NCBI GenBank assembly: GCA_016748015.1
Contig: JAAOMT010000602.1
Location: 1,576,529 to 1,640,528, forward strand
Reading direction: 5' to 3'
DNA length: 64,000 bases
Origin: Geosiphon pyriformis
Lineage: Eukaryota; Glomeromycota; Glomeromycetes; Archaeosporales; Geosiphonaceae
Positions 1-13,118 of this stretch are shown in pieces. The position numbers and the translations under genes were made by a program. The stretch's first letter is position 1. The number at the start of each line of letters is the position of its first letter. The notes beneath the pieces are model-generated. The model searched no databases. It was not told the origin of the DNA and saw nothing but the letters and a program-made list of their open reading frames with translations.

Positions 1-330
1 GAAAAAAAAAAAAAAAAAAAAAAAGAGAGAATGGAAGAAATGAGGGACAAAAAAAAGGAAGGGAAAAAATGAAGGAAAAGAAGTGATAAAGAAAGGAAAA
101 AAAGAAAGGGAAGTGATAAAGAAGAGAAGAAGTGAAGCGATAAAGAAAGGAAAAAGTGATAAAGAAAGGAAGAAGCGATAAAGAAAGGAAGAAAAGGAAA
201 GGAAGTGATAAAGAAAAGAAGAGAAGAAAGAGAGGTAATAAAGGAAGGAAAGGAACGAAGGGAAGCGAAGTGATAAATAAATGAAGAGAGGTAATAAGGG
301 GAAGGAATGGAACGATAAAGGAAGCAAGGA
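1..330. repeat. Purine-rich low-complexity tract
   Basis: The + strand is almost entirely A and G. It is built from imperfect repeats of a GAAGTGATAAAGAAAGGAA-like unit, with a poly-A run at the window edge. No coding frame is convincing. Confidence 0.85.
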
Positions 331-480
331 CTGTTTTTATATAAAAAATTTTTTGAATTATTAAGTCATTCGTTATAAATATAGCCCTGCCTTCGAAATA
401 ATGTGATTTTAGAACAGCAGCTCATCTTAACCAAAAAAGAATTTGTTGTTTTGATCAAAAATATTTTTAATCACTATTTT

Positions 481-900
481 TTTTATGAGCGAAGATAAAG
501 TGGAAGATAGAAAATGTCTATCAATATCTATCTCATGTTAGCTGTTCCAGGTTCACACAAAACTACATGGGCATAAAGCACGAACTCCGAACCCTTAAAA
601 GTTTTCTAAGTACTAATTTTTTTTATGAGTGAAGATAAAGTAGAAGATAGAAAATGTCTATCAATATCTATCTCATGTTAGCTGTTCCAGGTTCACACAA
701 AACTACATGGGTGTAAAGTATGAACTCTGAACTCTTAAAAGTTTTCTAAGCACTAATTTTTTTTATGAGCAAAGATAAAGTGGAAGATAGAAAATGTCTA
801 TCAATATCTATCTCATGTTAACTGTTCCAGGTTCACACAAAACTACATGGGCGTAAAACACAAACTCCGAACCTTTAAAATTTTCCTAAGCGAAGAATTT
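481..900. repeat. Tandem repeat, three 140-bp units
   Basis: Three near-identical units start at 481, 621 and 761, exactly 140 bp apart. Each begins TTTTATGAGCRAAGATAAAG and contains GCTGTTCCAGGTTCACACAA. The last unit diverges over its final ~20 bases. No open frame spans the array, so this looks like a non-coding minisatellite. Confidence 0.93.
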
Positions 901-1302
901 TTTTTGTCATCTGCCTGCCATATCCATGTTATCATCATTATTGTTTCGTGTCAATATTTGTAAATATGGAGAGTACTATAGGAGGGAGATACTATAGGCA
1001 GTGCTCGTAAAGATGACTGGTGTTATAGTTCTTTTTTTTTAAAGCTGAAAATTTTAGCAATTTTTATTGGCTAGCAAAGGTTTTAGGAGTTTCGAATTGA
1101 TTTTAAATTTGGACTTATAATAATAATTAAATACTGTAACTATTACTTTAAAATCTTTACTAAAAGAAGAAATTTTTGAAAAAAGAAAGAAAAATGGTAA
1201 AAATCTGATTTTTATGTAGTTTGAAATATCAAAGAGTAGATTTTCTCACAAAATCAAATTCTTGAAGGTGTTTTTAAACTTGTCTCCAAGAAAATTTATC
1301 AG
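901..1302. other. Intergenic, no feature seen
   Basis: AT-rich sequence between the 140-bp array and the Sel1 relic. A short duplicated phrase (ACTATAGG spaced by ~15 bp near 975-995) is the only structure seen. Confidence 0.5.
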
Positions 1303-1636
1303 CCAAAATTCGCTCGTCTGCTTAGGTATCTTAATAACTATGGATTGGGCACAATATGTGATAATAGCAAGCCTTTAATTTCTAACAAAAAAGCACTGAA
1401 ACTGGTTATTCATTAGGTCAAGCTCGATATGGGTATTGTTATATTGCCTTGGTTGGAACCAGTCAAGATAAGCACCAAGCTTTTGTCTGGTTCAAAAAAG
1501 CAGCCAAGACTTGTAATATTGTAGTTCATATTAATTTTGTCAGTTGCTATAAACAGTGACGAGGAATTAATGCAAATAGTCTTAAGGCATTCTATTGGTA
1601 TCAGAAGGCAGCCGCAGTTGGGGATCTACCATGGCA
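1303..1636 (+). pseudogene. Sel1-like repeat (SLR) protein relic
   Basis: Conceptual translation in shifting frames gives the Sel1/TPR-like signature. One block reads YGLGTICDNSKP. The next reads TGYSLGQARYGYCY followed by AFVWFKKAAK, then an in-frame TGA, then KAFYWYQKAAAVGDLPW. The G-x-G-T and AFxWYxKAA elements are the typical core of tandem Sel1 repeats, which in many proteins act as protein-protein scaffolds. At least one frameshift (near 1390) and one stop (near 1558) break it. There is no start codon or full-length frame, so it is a dead fragment of about two and a half repeats. SLR proteins are strongly expanded in Glomeromycotina, which fits the rest of the window. Confidence 0.78.
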
Positions 1637-1808
1637 TTTCTAAACTTAAAATGGGATTTGTTTACATTAACACTCGAAGTTCGTATTTCTATCAAACTAT
1701 CATTGTTAAATTATAAGTAATTCAATACTAAACTTTAAATTTTACAAAAGTAATTTATTAAGCTAGGAAATAAAAATATTAGTTTCAAATATTTCAATAA
1801 AGCCTTAA

Positions 1809-2012
1809 AGCTCTCTCTTTCCAATTGAATGCCATTGCTTGATTTAGTGACACCTCATTCTACAATTTTCTCCATATTTTACTTCCGTTCACATTTAAGT
1901 CATCTCGGGATAAAAGCAAGGAAAAAGCATTTTATTAAAGGAGGTAAAATCTCGAGAGTTAAAGACTATAGCTGCATTGTTAAAAGCTATTTCATTGCAG
2001 AAATTTTATGGC
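1809..2012 (-). pseudogene. BTB-BACK-TLDc relic (BACK-region fragment)
   Basis: This stretch aligns base by base with the BACK-domain part of the intact copy at 7300-8790. Shared strings include CCAATTGAATGCCATTGCTT and GAGAGTTAAAGACT. Small deletions destroy the frame. Only ~200 bp of the gene remains. The flanking ~120 bp upstream is shared with a second relic at 11.57 kb, so the two relics were copied after, or together with, their truncation. Confidence 0.8.
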
Positions 2013-2864
<852 letters not shown>

Positions 2865-3774
2865 TACATTGGGTAATGACAGTTTTACACTAAATGGCTC
2901 ATTCGGTAATTGAAAACGGTTGTACTTATCATATGTACAATCCCAATAGATATCCTAGCATACGTTATTTTACATTTCCACGACTCTACTCCACATATTA
3001 TTGATCATTTCTGAAAAAAAAAATTTAAAATGATTTTTAAGCTATGCTTCGGATTGTTATACTATTGGAATCGCCATTCATTACAAACATTTGTTTTTCT
3101 TTGGATATAATTGGAAATTATATTACCTGAATTTTATGCAAACACAGTAATAATAAAAATTATAAATATCTGGCTTTTGAAAAGATTGATGGTTTGGGTT
3201 TATTAAAATTAAGGTCTATTTATCAAAAATTGAAAAATAGATTGAAATAAAAATTAATAACTATTTGATATTTATAAAATATATGAAATGAATCACTGAT
3301 TTTTATAAATATAACATGTCTTACAAGTTCCATCATAGCTTATACTTTATAAATAGTTTGCTTTTTCTAGGAAAAACTTATACTGGTTGCGTATATTTAA
3401 ACTTTTATCCAAATTTATCAATTTCTATTGCTATTTATTCTCGACTTTTTATTTTGATAACGTATTGTTTATTGAGTTTGACTTATGCCTAAACTTCGAA
3501 AGATTGCTCTATATTAAAATTTAATGTGGGTAATTCTTATGTTTTTATTTAAAAAGTAAGAAAGTGTTCTCTAAAAAAAGATTCATTAGTAATCCTATTC
3601 AGAATGTACCGCGTTTAAAATAAGATTTTATTTGTGAATTTGGCTTTCTTGGAAGGGGGACAAGAGCGATAGACTATAAAAGATTTTATAAGTACAAATT
3701 TCAAAATTGTGAGAAAATATCTTATGCAGTGATTTAATTTTTGATAATTAAAAAAACTTCATACTCATCAAAAA
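2865..3774. repeat. 3' flank of copy A, duplicated at 6565-7299
   Basis: This block aligns with 6565-7299 next to copy B. Shared strings include CGGATTGTTATACTATTG, TGAGTTTGACTTAT, CGAAAGATYGCTCTATATT and GGAATTTGGCTTTCTTGGAA-like sequence. It shows that the duplicated unit is larger than the BTB-TLDc gene. No gene is seen inside it. Confidence 0.8.
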
Positions 3775-5213
3775 AAATTCTACCATTGTGTTTTCTGACC
3801 CAGGCATTATAACGTGCTCATAATTTGTTTACTTTATACAACTGCATGGAATAGATTGAAAATTAAGACTATATGTTCGAATACTATCACAGCCAAATTG
3901 GGGTCCGAACTCTTTATGACAAAAAGGTCCAAATCCACTAATAAACTTGCTAAGTTTGGCATTTTGAGCTTTGCCATCTCCAAGGGTAAAAATAAAACTT
4001 CCCTCTCCATTTAAATAATAATCTAAAGAGTTCCAAGCTTCTGGGCTATAGCCACCAATCAATTGACCAGTTCCTTTGACTTTGGTTACAGCAATTGTTG
4101 CTCCTTTGTTATCACACAACCGATGAAAATTATTTGGTGAGAATCCGTCTCGACTGCCTCGAAGTAGTAATTTAAAATCATTTTCAAGTTGATCTTCCAA
4201 AGGAGTATTTTGGTCTTTGCCTTGAATCCAATGATCAAGCTGTTTTATATTATGTGATTGGAGAAGCTTTGAATCATTTAAGCAGGAAACACGTAATGGC
4301 TGAGCATCCACAGACTCTTGATGACTACCCGGTACTAGATAATGCTGTAAAAGATCTTCATATAAGGTTCCAGGTAAAATCCTCGCAAATGGCTTTACTT
4401 ATGATAAAAGTCAACTGAAGAGATGTTAAAGAACCGGATTAAAGGTAGAAGTTCTCCAATAGATTCCTTAAAAGCTTCAAAGTTTTCATCTGTCCAATTA
4501 AGAACTTTTTCCAATTGAATGTCATTGCTTAATTTAGCGACTCCCCATTCTATAATCTTTTCCCATATTTTACTTTCTTCAATATTTAGGTCATCCTGGG
4601 ATAAAATTGAGCAAAGAGCATTTTTATTAAGGGAGATAAAATCTTGAGAGTTAAAGACTGCAGCCGGATTGTTGACAGCTATTTCGGTGCAGAACTTTTG
4701 TAGCTTTTTGAACGAATTATGGATGAAGGATGTTTCATGAAAGGTGGCAAAAGTTTCTTCCAACTCTTTTGCATAATGTTCGATTAAATAATCTTTAAGG
4801 TGATCAATAAGTTTTTTTAGAATAAGCTCGTCAGCGGCAATAAGCAATTCTAAGATTGTAAGTGGTCAGTGTTCATTAAGAGATATTTCACCACTATAAA
4901 TGTATCTAGATAAAATAAAAAAAGTAAATAGTCATGAATAGAAATATTAAGCAAAAAAGTTACTCACCGAACAATCACCTCAAAAATATCTGGCGATATA
5001 TTAGGTTTAGAAAAGACGATAGTGTTATTTTCTCTTTTAACCCAATCACCAGAGAGTGCCATAGCAAAATACGAGGATCTTGCTGCTAAAATTTGTGAAT
5101 GAACATGAAAAGTTCTAGTATTAGGCGCTTCGCCAACAATAATCCTAACATCAGAAAAATTCTGACTATTCAATAAGCTCTCGAAATCGTGAGATAAAGC
5201 GTGAAAGAGTCAT
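3775..5213 (-). pseudogene. BTB-BACK-TLDc protein, copy A (pseudogene)
   Basis: Full-length relative of the intact copy at 7300-8790, with the same single intron position. Four lesions are visible. (1) About 11 nt is missing directly after the ATG (5213), throwing the first exon out of frame. (2) One base is lost in the VDFY-(Y/H)-K segment near 4398, giving a stop at 4395. (3) A stop codon lies at 3829 inside the TLDc domain, after the IPCSC motif. (4) A frameshift falls in a T run near 3775, at the C terminus. Between the lesions the BTB (HVHSQILAARSSYFAMAL), BACK and TLDc (FKLLLRGSRDGFSP, GTGQLIGGYSPEAW) motifs are well kept, so inactivation looks recent. BTB proteins of this kind are usually Cullin-3 adaptors, and TLDc is linked to oxidative-stress proteins. 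This copy should make no full product. Confidence 0.9.
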
Positions 5214-5379
5214 TGATAAGATATGAAAAGTTGATTTTAAAAAGAATTTTAATTTTATATTAATATTAATATGCATTGATTACCATAAATGATAAACCTG
5301 CTGCATTTAATATCGTTTAAAGTTGTTTTGACAGAAATTCTCATTGTGAGTTAAAATTGCATTTTTGAAGAGCAAGGAT

Positions 5380-5700
5380 AGCATTCGAAAACACTTTTCA
5401 TAAAAAATGGTATTTTTTTAGAAGTTTTCTTTATTTAAATCAAAAATTCACTAGAAATAACTTAAATTTTTTTGAAAATAAGATTATAAAAGCTGTGCTA
5501 AATATTATATACAAGTAAAATTTAATTAAAGAAATTTTGGTGTGAATAAATAAAATGAATTCATTAAATTTATTATAACATAAAATGTTGAAAAAACTTT
5601 GTCTAAACGTAAATGTTCGTATTTATGCTTCATTTAATAGCTTACAGCTTTATATGTCTTCTTATAACTTATTCATTATAGATTTCGATTAAAATATATA
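5380..5700. repeat. 5' flank of copy A, homologous to 9480-9730
   Basis: Shared strings with the region upstream of copy B include TTCTTTATTTAAATCAAAA, GCTGTGCTAAATATTATA and AATAGCTTACAGCTTTRTAWGTCTTCTTA-like sequence. The A/B duplication therefore extends well upstream of the start codon. No gene is seen. Confidence 0.7.
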
Positions 5701-5889
5701 ATATTATTAATTATTCATGATGACTATACTAAATCTTTATAATAACAAAATTGAATTTATTTAAAAAAAATTTAAAATCTCCTAATGTGAAATAATGCAA
5801 TATATAATATGTAATTATTTATTTTAAAATTCTAATTTTAATTTTTGAATCAAAATTAATTTAATGATAGGTATAAGTACAACTGATAT

Positions 5890-6535
5890 AACAACATGCC
5901 TCACTCGGCATTATTAAAATTCAATAATAGTCAAAGGATGTAGCAAGCAAATCCTAATCTTTGTTCTAAAATTAAGTAAAATCACTAAACTACCTACTAT
6001 AGAATGTCAAAAAGTTGAAAAAATAAGAAAAATTGAGCACAAAGACAGTAATAGTCTTCGTAGAAAAACTATAAACAAATATTGAGAAAAGTAGGTCAAT
6101 ATGTTTATAAAAATTCTTTGTCTCTGCAATCACACACTTAGCAGACATTAAAATCACTTGGATATATGAAAACCTACCAATTACTACAGAAATGCTCATG
6201 CAAATTTAAAAGCATAAACGTGTTAAATGAACCAAATTTCATCTTAATGATATCAGGAAAAAACCTTATTTTCTGATAAAACAGCGTCTCAACTGTTCCC
6301 AAACACAATTCAACATGGGGTATAAGGGAAAACAGCCAATTTGTCCAAGAGCAAAAGATTGTACAAAATTTGTTGTATGGAATAGTTCTTGTATAAGGAG
6401 AAAATCTAATTTATTTTGTTTTTGGCGTATTATGGATGATTAGTTTTTATATTGAAATTTTGCAACAACATATTGGAAAAGTTAATGGAATACTTGGGAA
6501 GAAGTGGTGCTTTGAACAAGATAATAGTTGAAATT
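5890..6535 (+). pseudogene. Tc1/mariner transposase relic (family 1)
   Basis: Heavily mutated Tc1-type transposase. It aligns with the better-kept relic at 18.2-18.8 kb through its whole length, for example GAGAAAAGTAGGTCAATAT and TTCCCAAACACAATTCAACA. Near its end it reads EILQQHIGKVNGILGKKW followed by CFEQDN, matching the W-x-F-Q-Q-D-N-D segment that carries the second catalytic Asp of Tc1 transposases. The third catalytic residue region is missing. Many stops and frameshifts mean it is dead. No terminal inverted repeats were found. Confidence 0.8.
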
Positions 6536-6564
6536 CATACTTAATTATCTTAATTAATTGTATA

Positions 6565-7299
6565 ATAATAATTACATGATGTAATAATAGCTTTTACACT
6601 AAATCACTCGTTTGCTATTTTATATGTTGAATCACAATTTTTATTAGTAGTTATTTAAAATATCATGCAAAATACCTTCTCGCTCTTTCATTACAAAATA
6701 CTCCAATTCTAATAGAGATTCTAGGATCTGTTTTTTACATTTCCCCAACTATACTCCACATATTTTTGATAGAATTTAAATTAGAATTATTTGGCTATAT
6801 AGCAAATGTGTTTCGGATTGTTATACTATTGAATCGCCATTCACTACTAACATTTTTTTTTCTTTGATATATGTTTCCCAATAATTACTATTTAAATTAT
6901 ATGGATATAACTGGAAGAATAAAATTATAAATATTACAAGTTCCATCATAGCTTATTCTTTACAAATAACTATATATATATATATTCCTTTTTTATTGAC
7001 TTTTTGTTTTGTTAACTTATTGTTTATTGAGTTTGACTTATTCCTAAACTTCGAAAGATCGCTCTATATTAAAACTCGATGTGGGCAATTCTTATGTTTT
7101 TATTCAAAAATTAATAAAATGTTCTCTAAAAAAAAGGTTCATTAGGGTAAACCTATTCAGAATGTACTGCGTTTAAAATAAGATTTTATTTAGGAATTTG
7201 GCTTTCTTGGAATGGATAGATTCTCTAAGTGCAAATATCAAAATTAGAAGTCCTATTTAGCCTAACCTTTAGAAAAATATCTAATCCAGTGATTAAATT
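6565..7299. repeat. 3' flank of copy B, duplicated from or with 2865-3774
   Basis: Counterpart of the copy A 3' flank, including a short AAT tract at the same relative place and the same CACTAAATSRCTCRTT and GAATCGCCATTCA strings. A short TA microsatellite lies near 6970-6986. Confidence 0.75.
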
Positions 7300-8790
7300 T
7301 TAGAGGATTTGAAAAACTTCATACTCATCAAACAAGAATTCTACCGTTGTATTTTCTGATCCAGGCATTATGGCGTGCTCATAATTTGTTTCCTTTCGAC
7401 AACTGCATGGAATAGATTGAGAATTACTACTATAGGTTCGAATACTCCACCAGCCAAATTGGGCCACGCAATCTTTATGACCAAAAGGTCCATATCCACT
7501 AACGAATTTGCTAAGCTTAGCATTTTGAGGTTTGCCATCTCCAAGAGAAAAAATAAAACTTCCCTCTCCATTTAAATGTGAACCTAAAGAGTGCCAAGAT
7601 TCCGGGGTATAGCCGCCGATCAATTGACCAGTCCCTTTGACTTTGATTACAGTAACTGTTGCTCCTTTTTTATCACATAACCGATGGAAATCATTTGGTG
7701 AGAATCCGTCTCGACTGCCTCGAAGTAGTAATTTAAAAGCATTTACTGGTTTGTTTTGAAAAGGAGTGTTTTCGTTTTTGCCTTCAATCCAGTGATTAAG
7801 CTGCTTTATATTGTGTAGTTGAAGAAGCTCTGATTCAATTTTTGATTGTGAAAACCGTAATGACTGAGCGTCAAGAGATGTTTGATGACTCCCCGGTACT
7901 AGATAATGGTGTAAAAGATCTTCATATAAGGTTCCAGGTAAAATTCTAGCAAATGGCTTTACTTTATAATAAAAGTCAACTGAAGATATATTGAAGAACC
8001 GGATTAAAGGTAGAAATTCTCCAATAGATTCCTTAAAAGCTTCAAAGTTTTCATCTGTCCAATTAAGAACTTTATCCAATTGAATCCCATTGCTTAATTT
8101 AGCTGCTCCCCATTCTAAAATCTTTTTCCATATTTCAATTTCTTCCATATTTAAGTCATCCCGAGATAAAATTGAGCAAAGAGCATTTTTATTAAGAGAG
8201 GTAAAATCTTGAGAGTTAAAGACTGTAGCTGGATTGTTGACAGCTATTTCGGTGCAGAACTTTTGTAGCTTATTGAACGAATGATGGTTGAAGGATGTTT
8301 CATTAAAAGTGGTAAAATTTTTTTCCAAATCTGTTGCATGGTGTTCAATTAGATAATCTTCAAGGAGATCAATAAGGTTTTCTAGAATAAGTTCATCAGC
8401 GACAATAAGCAATTCTAAGATTGTAAGTGCTCCGTGTTCATTAAGAGATATTTCACCACTATAAATGTATCTAGATAAAATAAAAAAATTAAATACTCAT
8501 GAATAGAAATATTAAGCCAACAAAATTACTCACCGAAGAATCACCTCAAAAATGTGGGGTGATATATTAGGTTTAGAAAAGACGATGGTTTTATTTTCTC
8601 TTTTAAAATCACCACTAGACAGCGCTACAGCAAAATACGAGGATCTTGCTGCTAAAATTTGTGAATGGACATTAAAACTTCTAATATTAGGCGCTTTGCC
8701 AACAGCAATCCTAACATCAAAAAAATTCTGACTATTCAATAAACTCCCAAAATCGTGAGATAAAGCGTGAAAAAGTTGTTGGGGTGCCAT
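7300..8790 (-). CDS. BTB-BACK-TLDc domain protein, copy B (intact)
   Basis: Two exons: 8790-8534 and 8470-7300, joined across a 63-nt GTGAGT...TCTAG phase-2 intron, giving 475 residues. The BTB/POZ domain spans roughly residues 20-125 (FFDVRIAVGKAPNIRSF, VHSQILAARSSYFAVAL, YIYSGEISL). A BACK-like helical region covers about 135-240. A TLDc domain covers about 305-472 (FKLLLRGSRDGFSPNDFHRL, GTGQLIGGYTPESW, GSFIFSLGDG, and the terminal EYEVFQ). BTB-BACK proteins commonly bring substrates to Cullin-3 ubiquitin ligases; TLDc domains are tied to oxidative-stress protection and V-ATPase regulation. No ligand or partner can be read from the sequence. The start is the first ATG, conserved in copies C and D. 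Its closest relative here is copy C. The C-terminal ~60 residues differ from A and C (see findings). Confidence 0.92.
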
Positions 8791-9883
8791 TAATAAGATA
8801 TCTTAAAAAGAAAGGGATTCAAATTTTATATCTGGAAAGATGATAAACCCGCTGCAGAAAAATGATCTATTAGAAGTAAACTTTTATACAGTACATCACG
8901 AGTCTAATTACTGCATATTAAATAAATTCTAAATTTAAAGATTCGAGATTTTTTAGCATATAGCTTATATTTTATTATGTTTATAAAAACATTCTGCTTT
9001 AAACTAATTTTAAGAAGTGTTATGTCATGAGATTTGTTTAAATTATCAATACATTTGAAAACAGCAGCATTTAGTGTTGAATAATATAATTAAAAGTGCT
9101 TTTTTAAGAAATTAATTTTCTTGCAAGGTATATTTATTCATTTCTATAAAATAAAGCTGCAAGCTTTTCAAAGTATCTGAAATAAAAAACATAATATTTA
9201 AAGCATAACTGTCTTAAAAGTAAAAATATTGTAAAAAGATTTATATCTTGACAAAACAATGGTCTGTCTCCATTAGTAAACCAAATTTTAAATTTTTTTT
9301 TTAAAAGTAATTGAGATTTTGCATGATTAAGAAAATATAAATAGCTAAATATTATTATTTAAAATCATCAATGAAAACAAAATTTTTTATAAATATATAC
9401 AATATAAAAAGAAATTTTCTCTTTTAATATGAAATTGTGTGTATGTATATTTTTCCTAAAAAGGGATTATCATACACCATGATATTAGTATTTTTCTTTA
9501 TTTAAATCAAAATTCCTGAAAAATAAGATATAAAATCTGTGCTAAATATTATACACAAGTCAAATTCGATTAAATAATTTTTCATGTGAATAATAAAATG
9601 AATACATTCATGTAAAATGTGAAAAAAAGCTTTTAAATAAACACAAAAGAAATCTTCAGATTTTTATTTTATTAAATAGCTTATAGCTTTGTAAGTCTTC
9701 TTAAATGTTTTATAATTATTTAATAATATTATATAAAACTATTTTTAAATTAATTATTATTTATAAAAAATTTCTAAACCTAATTTTAACACAATAATTA
9801 ATAAATTGGCAAAAACTTGATAGTAATATTAAAAACATTAAATTTAAAGATATATTATAAATATTGTCAAATTTTTATCCAAC
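8791..9883. other. 5' flank of copy B, with empty Tc1 target site
   Basis: Non-coding AT-rich DNA. From ~8810 to ~9240 it aligns with the flank of copy C (51430-51724 plus 52998-53240). The TA at 9044-9045 corresponds to the TA flanking the Tc1 element in copy C and is unoccupied here. From ~9480 to 9730 it aligns with the copy A flank. Confidence 0.7.
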
Positions 9884-10009
9884 ATTTTTTTTATTGCTTA
9901 CACATATGTTGTCTATCTAAATACATCCATGTTCCACATTAGACGCAGCTCATGCTTTTTTCTACACGTGATCAGCCACTCCTTATTTATCAGACTAGTT
10001 TAAGGGTTT
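9884..10009 (-). mobile_element. SINE-like dispersed repeat, copy 1
   Basis: On the minus strand this reads GAGTGGCTGATCACGTGTAG, AGCATGAGCTGCGTCTAATG and a 3' end AAGCAATAAAAAAAATG. It aligns with copies at 13119-13236 and 47591-47724. The short length, fixed orientation relative to an A-rich 3' tail and lack of coding capacity suggest a SINE-like retroelement or a small non-autonomous element. No clear target-site duplication could be fixed for this copy. Confidence 0.65.
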
Positions 10010-11571
10010 CATCAATTCCATACTTACAAACCAACATGAAATAATAGAAATTAATTAAAAATATTTATTTACGATTTAAATTTATATTCAATATTAAATA
10101 TTGCAACTAAATATTAAAAGTAGAAAATTTCTTTAAATTCTATTTTATAGCGATACCAATTTTATATTAAAATTATACTTAACAAGAAATTTCCAATTTA
10201 TATCAAATCTGCAAATTCATTTTTTGATAAGTTTTCTGTTTTATAATCAACCTAAATTAAAACAATGTTGGAAATACTGGTTTTTAAAAAATTCACTAAC
10301 TGAAATATCAGATAACCATCAACCCGTTCTTAGAATCACGAATAGGGAAGTTCTACACTGGAATTGAAATACCAAAAAATTCCTATTAAAAAATTGTCAA
10401 GGTTAGTAGTAAAAATCCAAATTCAAATTGTGTAATGGATATAGAATACTAAAATTTGAAAATGCACAAAAATTCTAAATTCTTTTTTCTCTTTTTTTAT
10501 ATAGAAAACGTTTCATTTACATGAACTCATATGATTCTTTTTAGAGCATTCCTCAATCAATAAAACTACCTTTTTCAAGAAAGAATAAAACGAGTTTTAA
10601 TAAAACTGCCTCTTTATTTTCTCTATTTCTATTTCTATTTCTTTTCTTAACATGGAGAACTTTAACAAAACATTAAAATATTATTCTAAAGCTAACCCTC
10701 GATAATAAGTGATGACAAAAATCTAATAATTTCTTACAAGCTAAATACGATATACTCATTGAACATAGCATTGTAACCAGTAGAATTGAAAGGAATAAAT
10801 ACATATACTATTAACTCCAATGCTCCTTTACTACAATAAGGGTGAAATATAACAGTTTCCCATTCCTAAGGATATTTTTGGAGGGACTTGGGCGATTGTC
10901 TTTCTTGAGATATACACAGTGAGAAGTGGTAGACAGTAAATGGCAATAAAAAAAATGTTCAGCATGAATTTCCATTTGAATTTCAAGTCCTGGCTAAAAT
11001 GCTCTATAACATTTATTTCAACAATTACAGTAACTAGAGTAGTGTACACAAAGAAATCTGCACCCGACTAATACTTCAAACTTTTGTTTACATTGGTCTT
11101 TGTTTATCGTAACCAGGAAAAGTTGTAGATCAAATATTTCAACAGGAATATGTGTGTCAATATAAATCTATTCTTACCTTTATTAAGCTACAAGTATTGA
11201 TTTAATCAACGTGAAATGTTTTTTGAACAATAGAAGACGGAATTTTTCTGATTTTGTATTTTAGGAGTAACAACAGAGGCATTGATTGCTTTCAGAAGTG
11301 GCTGAGCAGGCTTTTTGAATTTATTATGTTCTTGGTAAAATGCCACAACCACTATGTATAACATAATAATTTAGAGACTGTTCTGATAAATGCGATGGTT
11401 ACTATTAAATTTCTAAACTTCAAAACCCTAAATTTGCAATTCTATGAAACTTGGTTATGGTCAATTATGAATAATTTAACAAAAGTTTAAATTTGCAAAA
11501 GTAATTTTTAAAGCAGGGAAATAAAAATATTAGTTGCAGAAAAAACCAATAAATTTTTTAAAAGCTTTAAG
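10010..11571. other. Intergenic; duplicated relic flank at its right end
   Basis: AT-rich sequence with a (TTTCTA)n tract near 10614-10645 and no supported gene. The last ~130 bp (from ~11440) share AAAAGTAATTTWTWAAGC and GGGAAATAAAAATATTAGTT-like strings with 1745-1790, the flank of the other BTB-TLDc relic. Confidence 0.5.
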
Positions 11572-11768
11572 GTTTTTGTCTGCCAATTGAAGAACTTTTC
11601 CAACTAAATGCTATTACTTAATTTAGCAACTTCCCATTCTACAATCTTTCTCCATATCTTACTTAAGTCATCTGGGATAAAAGTGAAGAAAGAATATTTT
11701 ATTAAGGGAGGTAAAATTTTGAGAGTTAAAGACTATAGCTGCATTGTTCGGTGTTGAGCTTTTATAGC
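11572..11768 (-). pseudogene. BTB-BACK-TLDc relic (BACK-region fragment)
   Basis: Aligns with the same BACK-domain segment as the 1809-2012 relic (GAACTTTTCCAACTAAATGC, TTCCCATTCTACAATCTTT, GAGAGTTAAAGACTATAGCT). Deletions and frameshifts are present. Together with the shared flank, this marks a duplication of an already truncated copy. Confidence 0.78.
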
Positions 11769-13118
11769 TTTCGAATGATTAATTTTAATGTATTTTGTTA
11801 TATTTTTCTTTAAAATAGGCTAATAGCATTATACTAATGTCTTTTTTATTGTTTGTTTTTTCAAAGTGTTTTTGCTAATAGACTTGTATACATATTATAT
11901 ATATAATTTTTTCAAATCAGATAATTTTTGAAAGCATTTAATTTTTGTAATATAATTGGTTGATTGTTTTGCAAAAATTTTTTTTGTCAATCATATTTTG
12001 GTAATTATTGTTTTTTATCCAAAATTTGATGAATGTTGAATAATTTTCCGAAATCATTGTTAGTGTTGTTTAAAGTAATTATATTAATAATTAAATAGTT
12101 TGTTTAGTTTTGGCTTTTTTATTATTGAATTATTAAATAAAAGAAAACCAACATTTTAATAACTTATTTTTTGACATTTAATTTCAGAATTGTATTTATT
12201 TACATAAAGAATTTAACAAACTATTTAACAATATTTAAACTTGTTTTATAACCAAATAGTTTTTCTTAATTAAAAATTTCAAACATTAGTGTAATAAATA
12301 AATAGTTTTTTTAAATGAGATTGTTTTAAAATTGGTTTAAAGATAATTTTTTTTAATAGCTTTTAAAGCTTTTTGTTGGTTTGTACTCTATTAATAAAGG
12401 CAATGGTATTTTTTTGTAATATTAACAGAGACACTTCTATATTTTTTAAAACTAAATGGAATGTTTTACTAATAATATTGTAATTGTATAAATGGCTCTA
12501 AATATTTGTAATTATACTTTAAGCAAAGTAAACTTTTTACAGAAATTTTCTATTTGTAAGCTATTCAAAATGTGTGTGCATATATTTTTTTTTTGGTATT
12601 TAGAAAGCAAATCTCTTTAATGTTATGCGTTAAAGTTAATTTTTAAATGATTATAATCAGGTTAAACTAATTAAAGTGAATTTATTTTAACAATTCGGTG
12701 TGTCATTTTACAGAAACTTTGACTGAAAAAAGTCCTGCCAAAAAAGAGAGAGATGCTTTCAACACAACCAAAGGCTGCTTTGTATCAGTAGTACTTAAGG
12801 GAAATGCTTTCACAATGTTTTGCTTAGTTGCTTTTACTATTGAAAGAGCTTTTTTGGGTAGTTGTTTTCTTATTTACTATAGGGAAAATACAGTTTCTTC
12901 TATTTTGCTTTTTGCTCTGTGTCATGGTCATAAAATTAGAAAAGAGAAAGAATTTTGTTGTATACAATTTTTTATTTTAATTCTTGATTATTTTAGTTAT
13001 TATTTTTAAGCCCAAAATTTTATTAATATTTGAAATAAAATTTAAGCAAATTATTTTTTAAACTTAAATAATTAAAACAAAACAAAAATCCATCATGTAT
13101 GTTTATTAATTATTTTAA
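11769..13118. other. Intergenic, no supported gene
   Basis: AT-rich DNA. A 103-codon open frame at 12698-13009 shows no recognisable domain and has Cys/Phe/Ile-rich composition typical of chance frames in AT-rich DNA. Confidence 0.5.

Noticed and set aside
6640-6800. Extra transposase C-terminal piece in the shared 3' flanks of copies A and B
   Set aside because: A short translated string (NMWSIVGEM) looked Tc1-like, but the surrounding residues and order did not match.
12698-13009. 103-codon open frame
   Set aside because: Cys/Phe/Ile-rich, no domain, no paralogue seen; typical of chance frames in AT-rich DNA.
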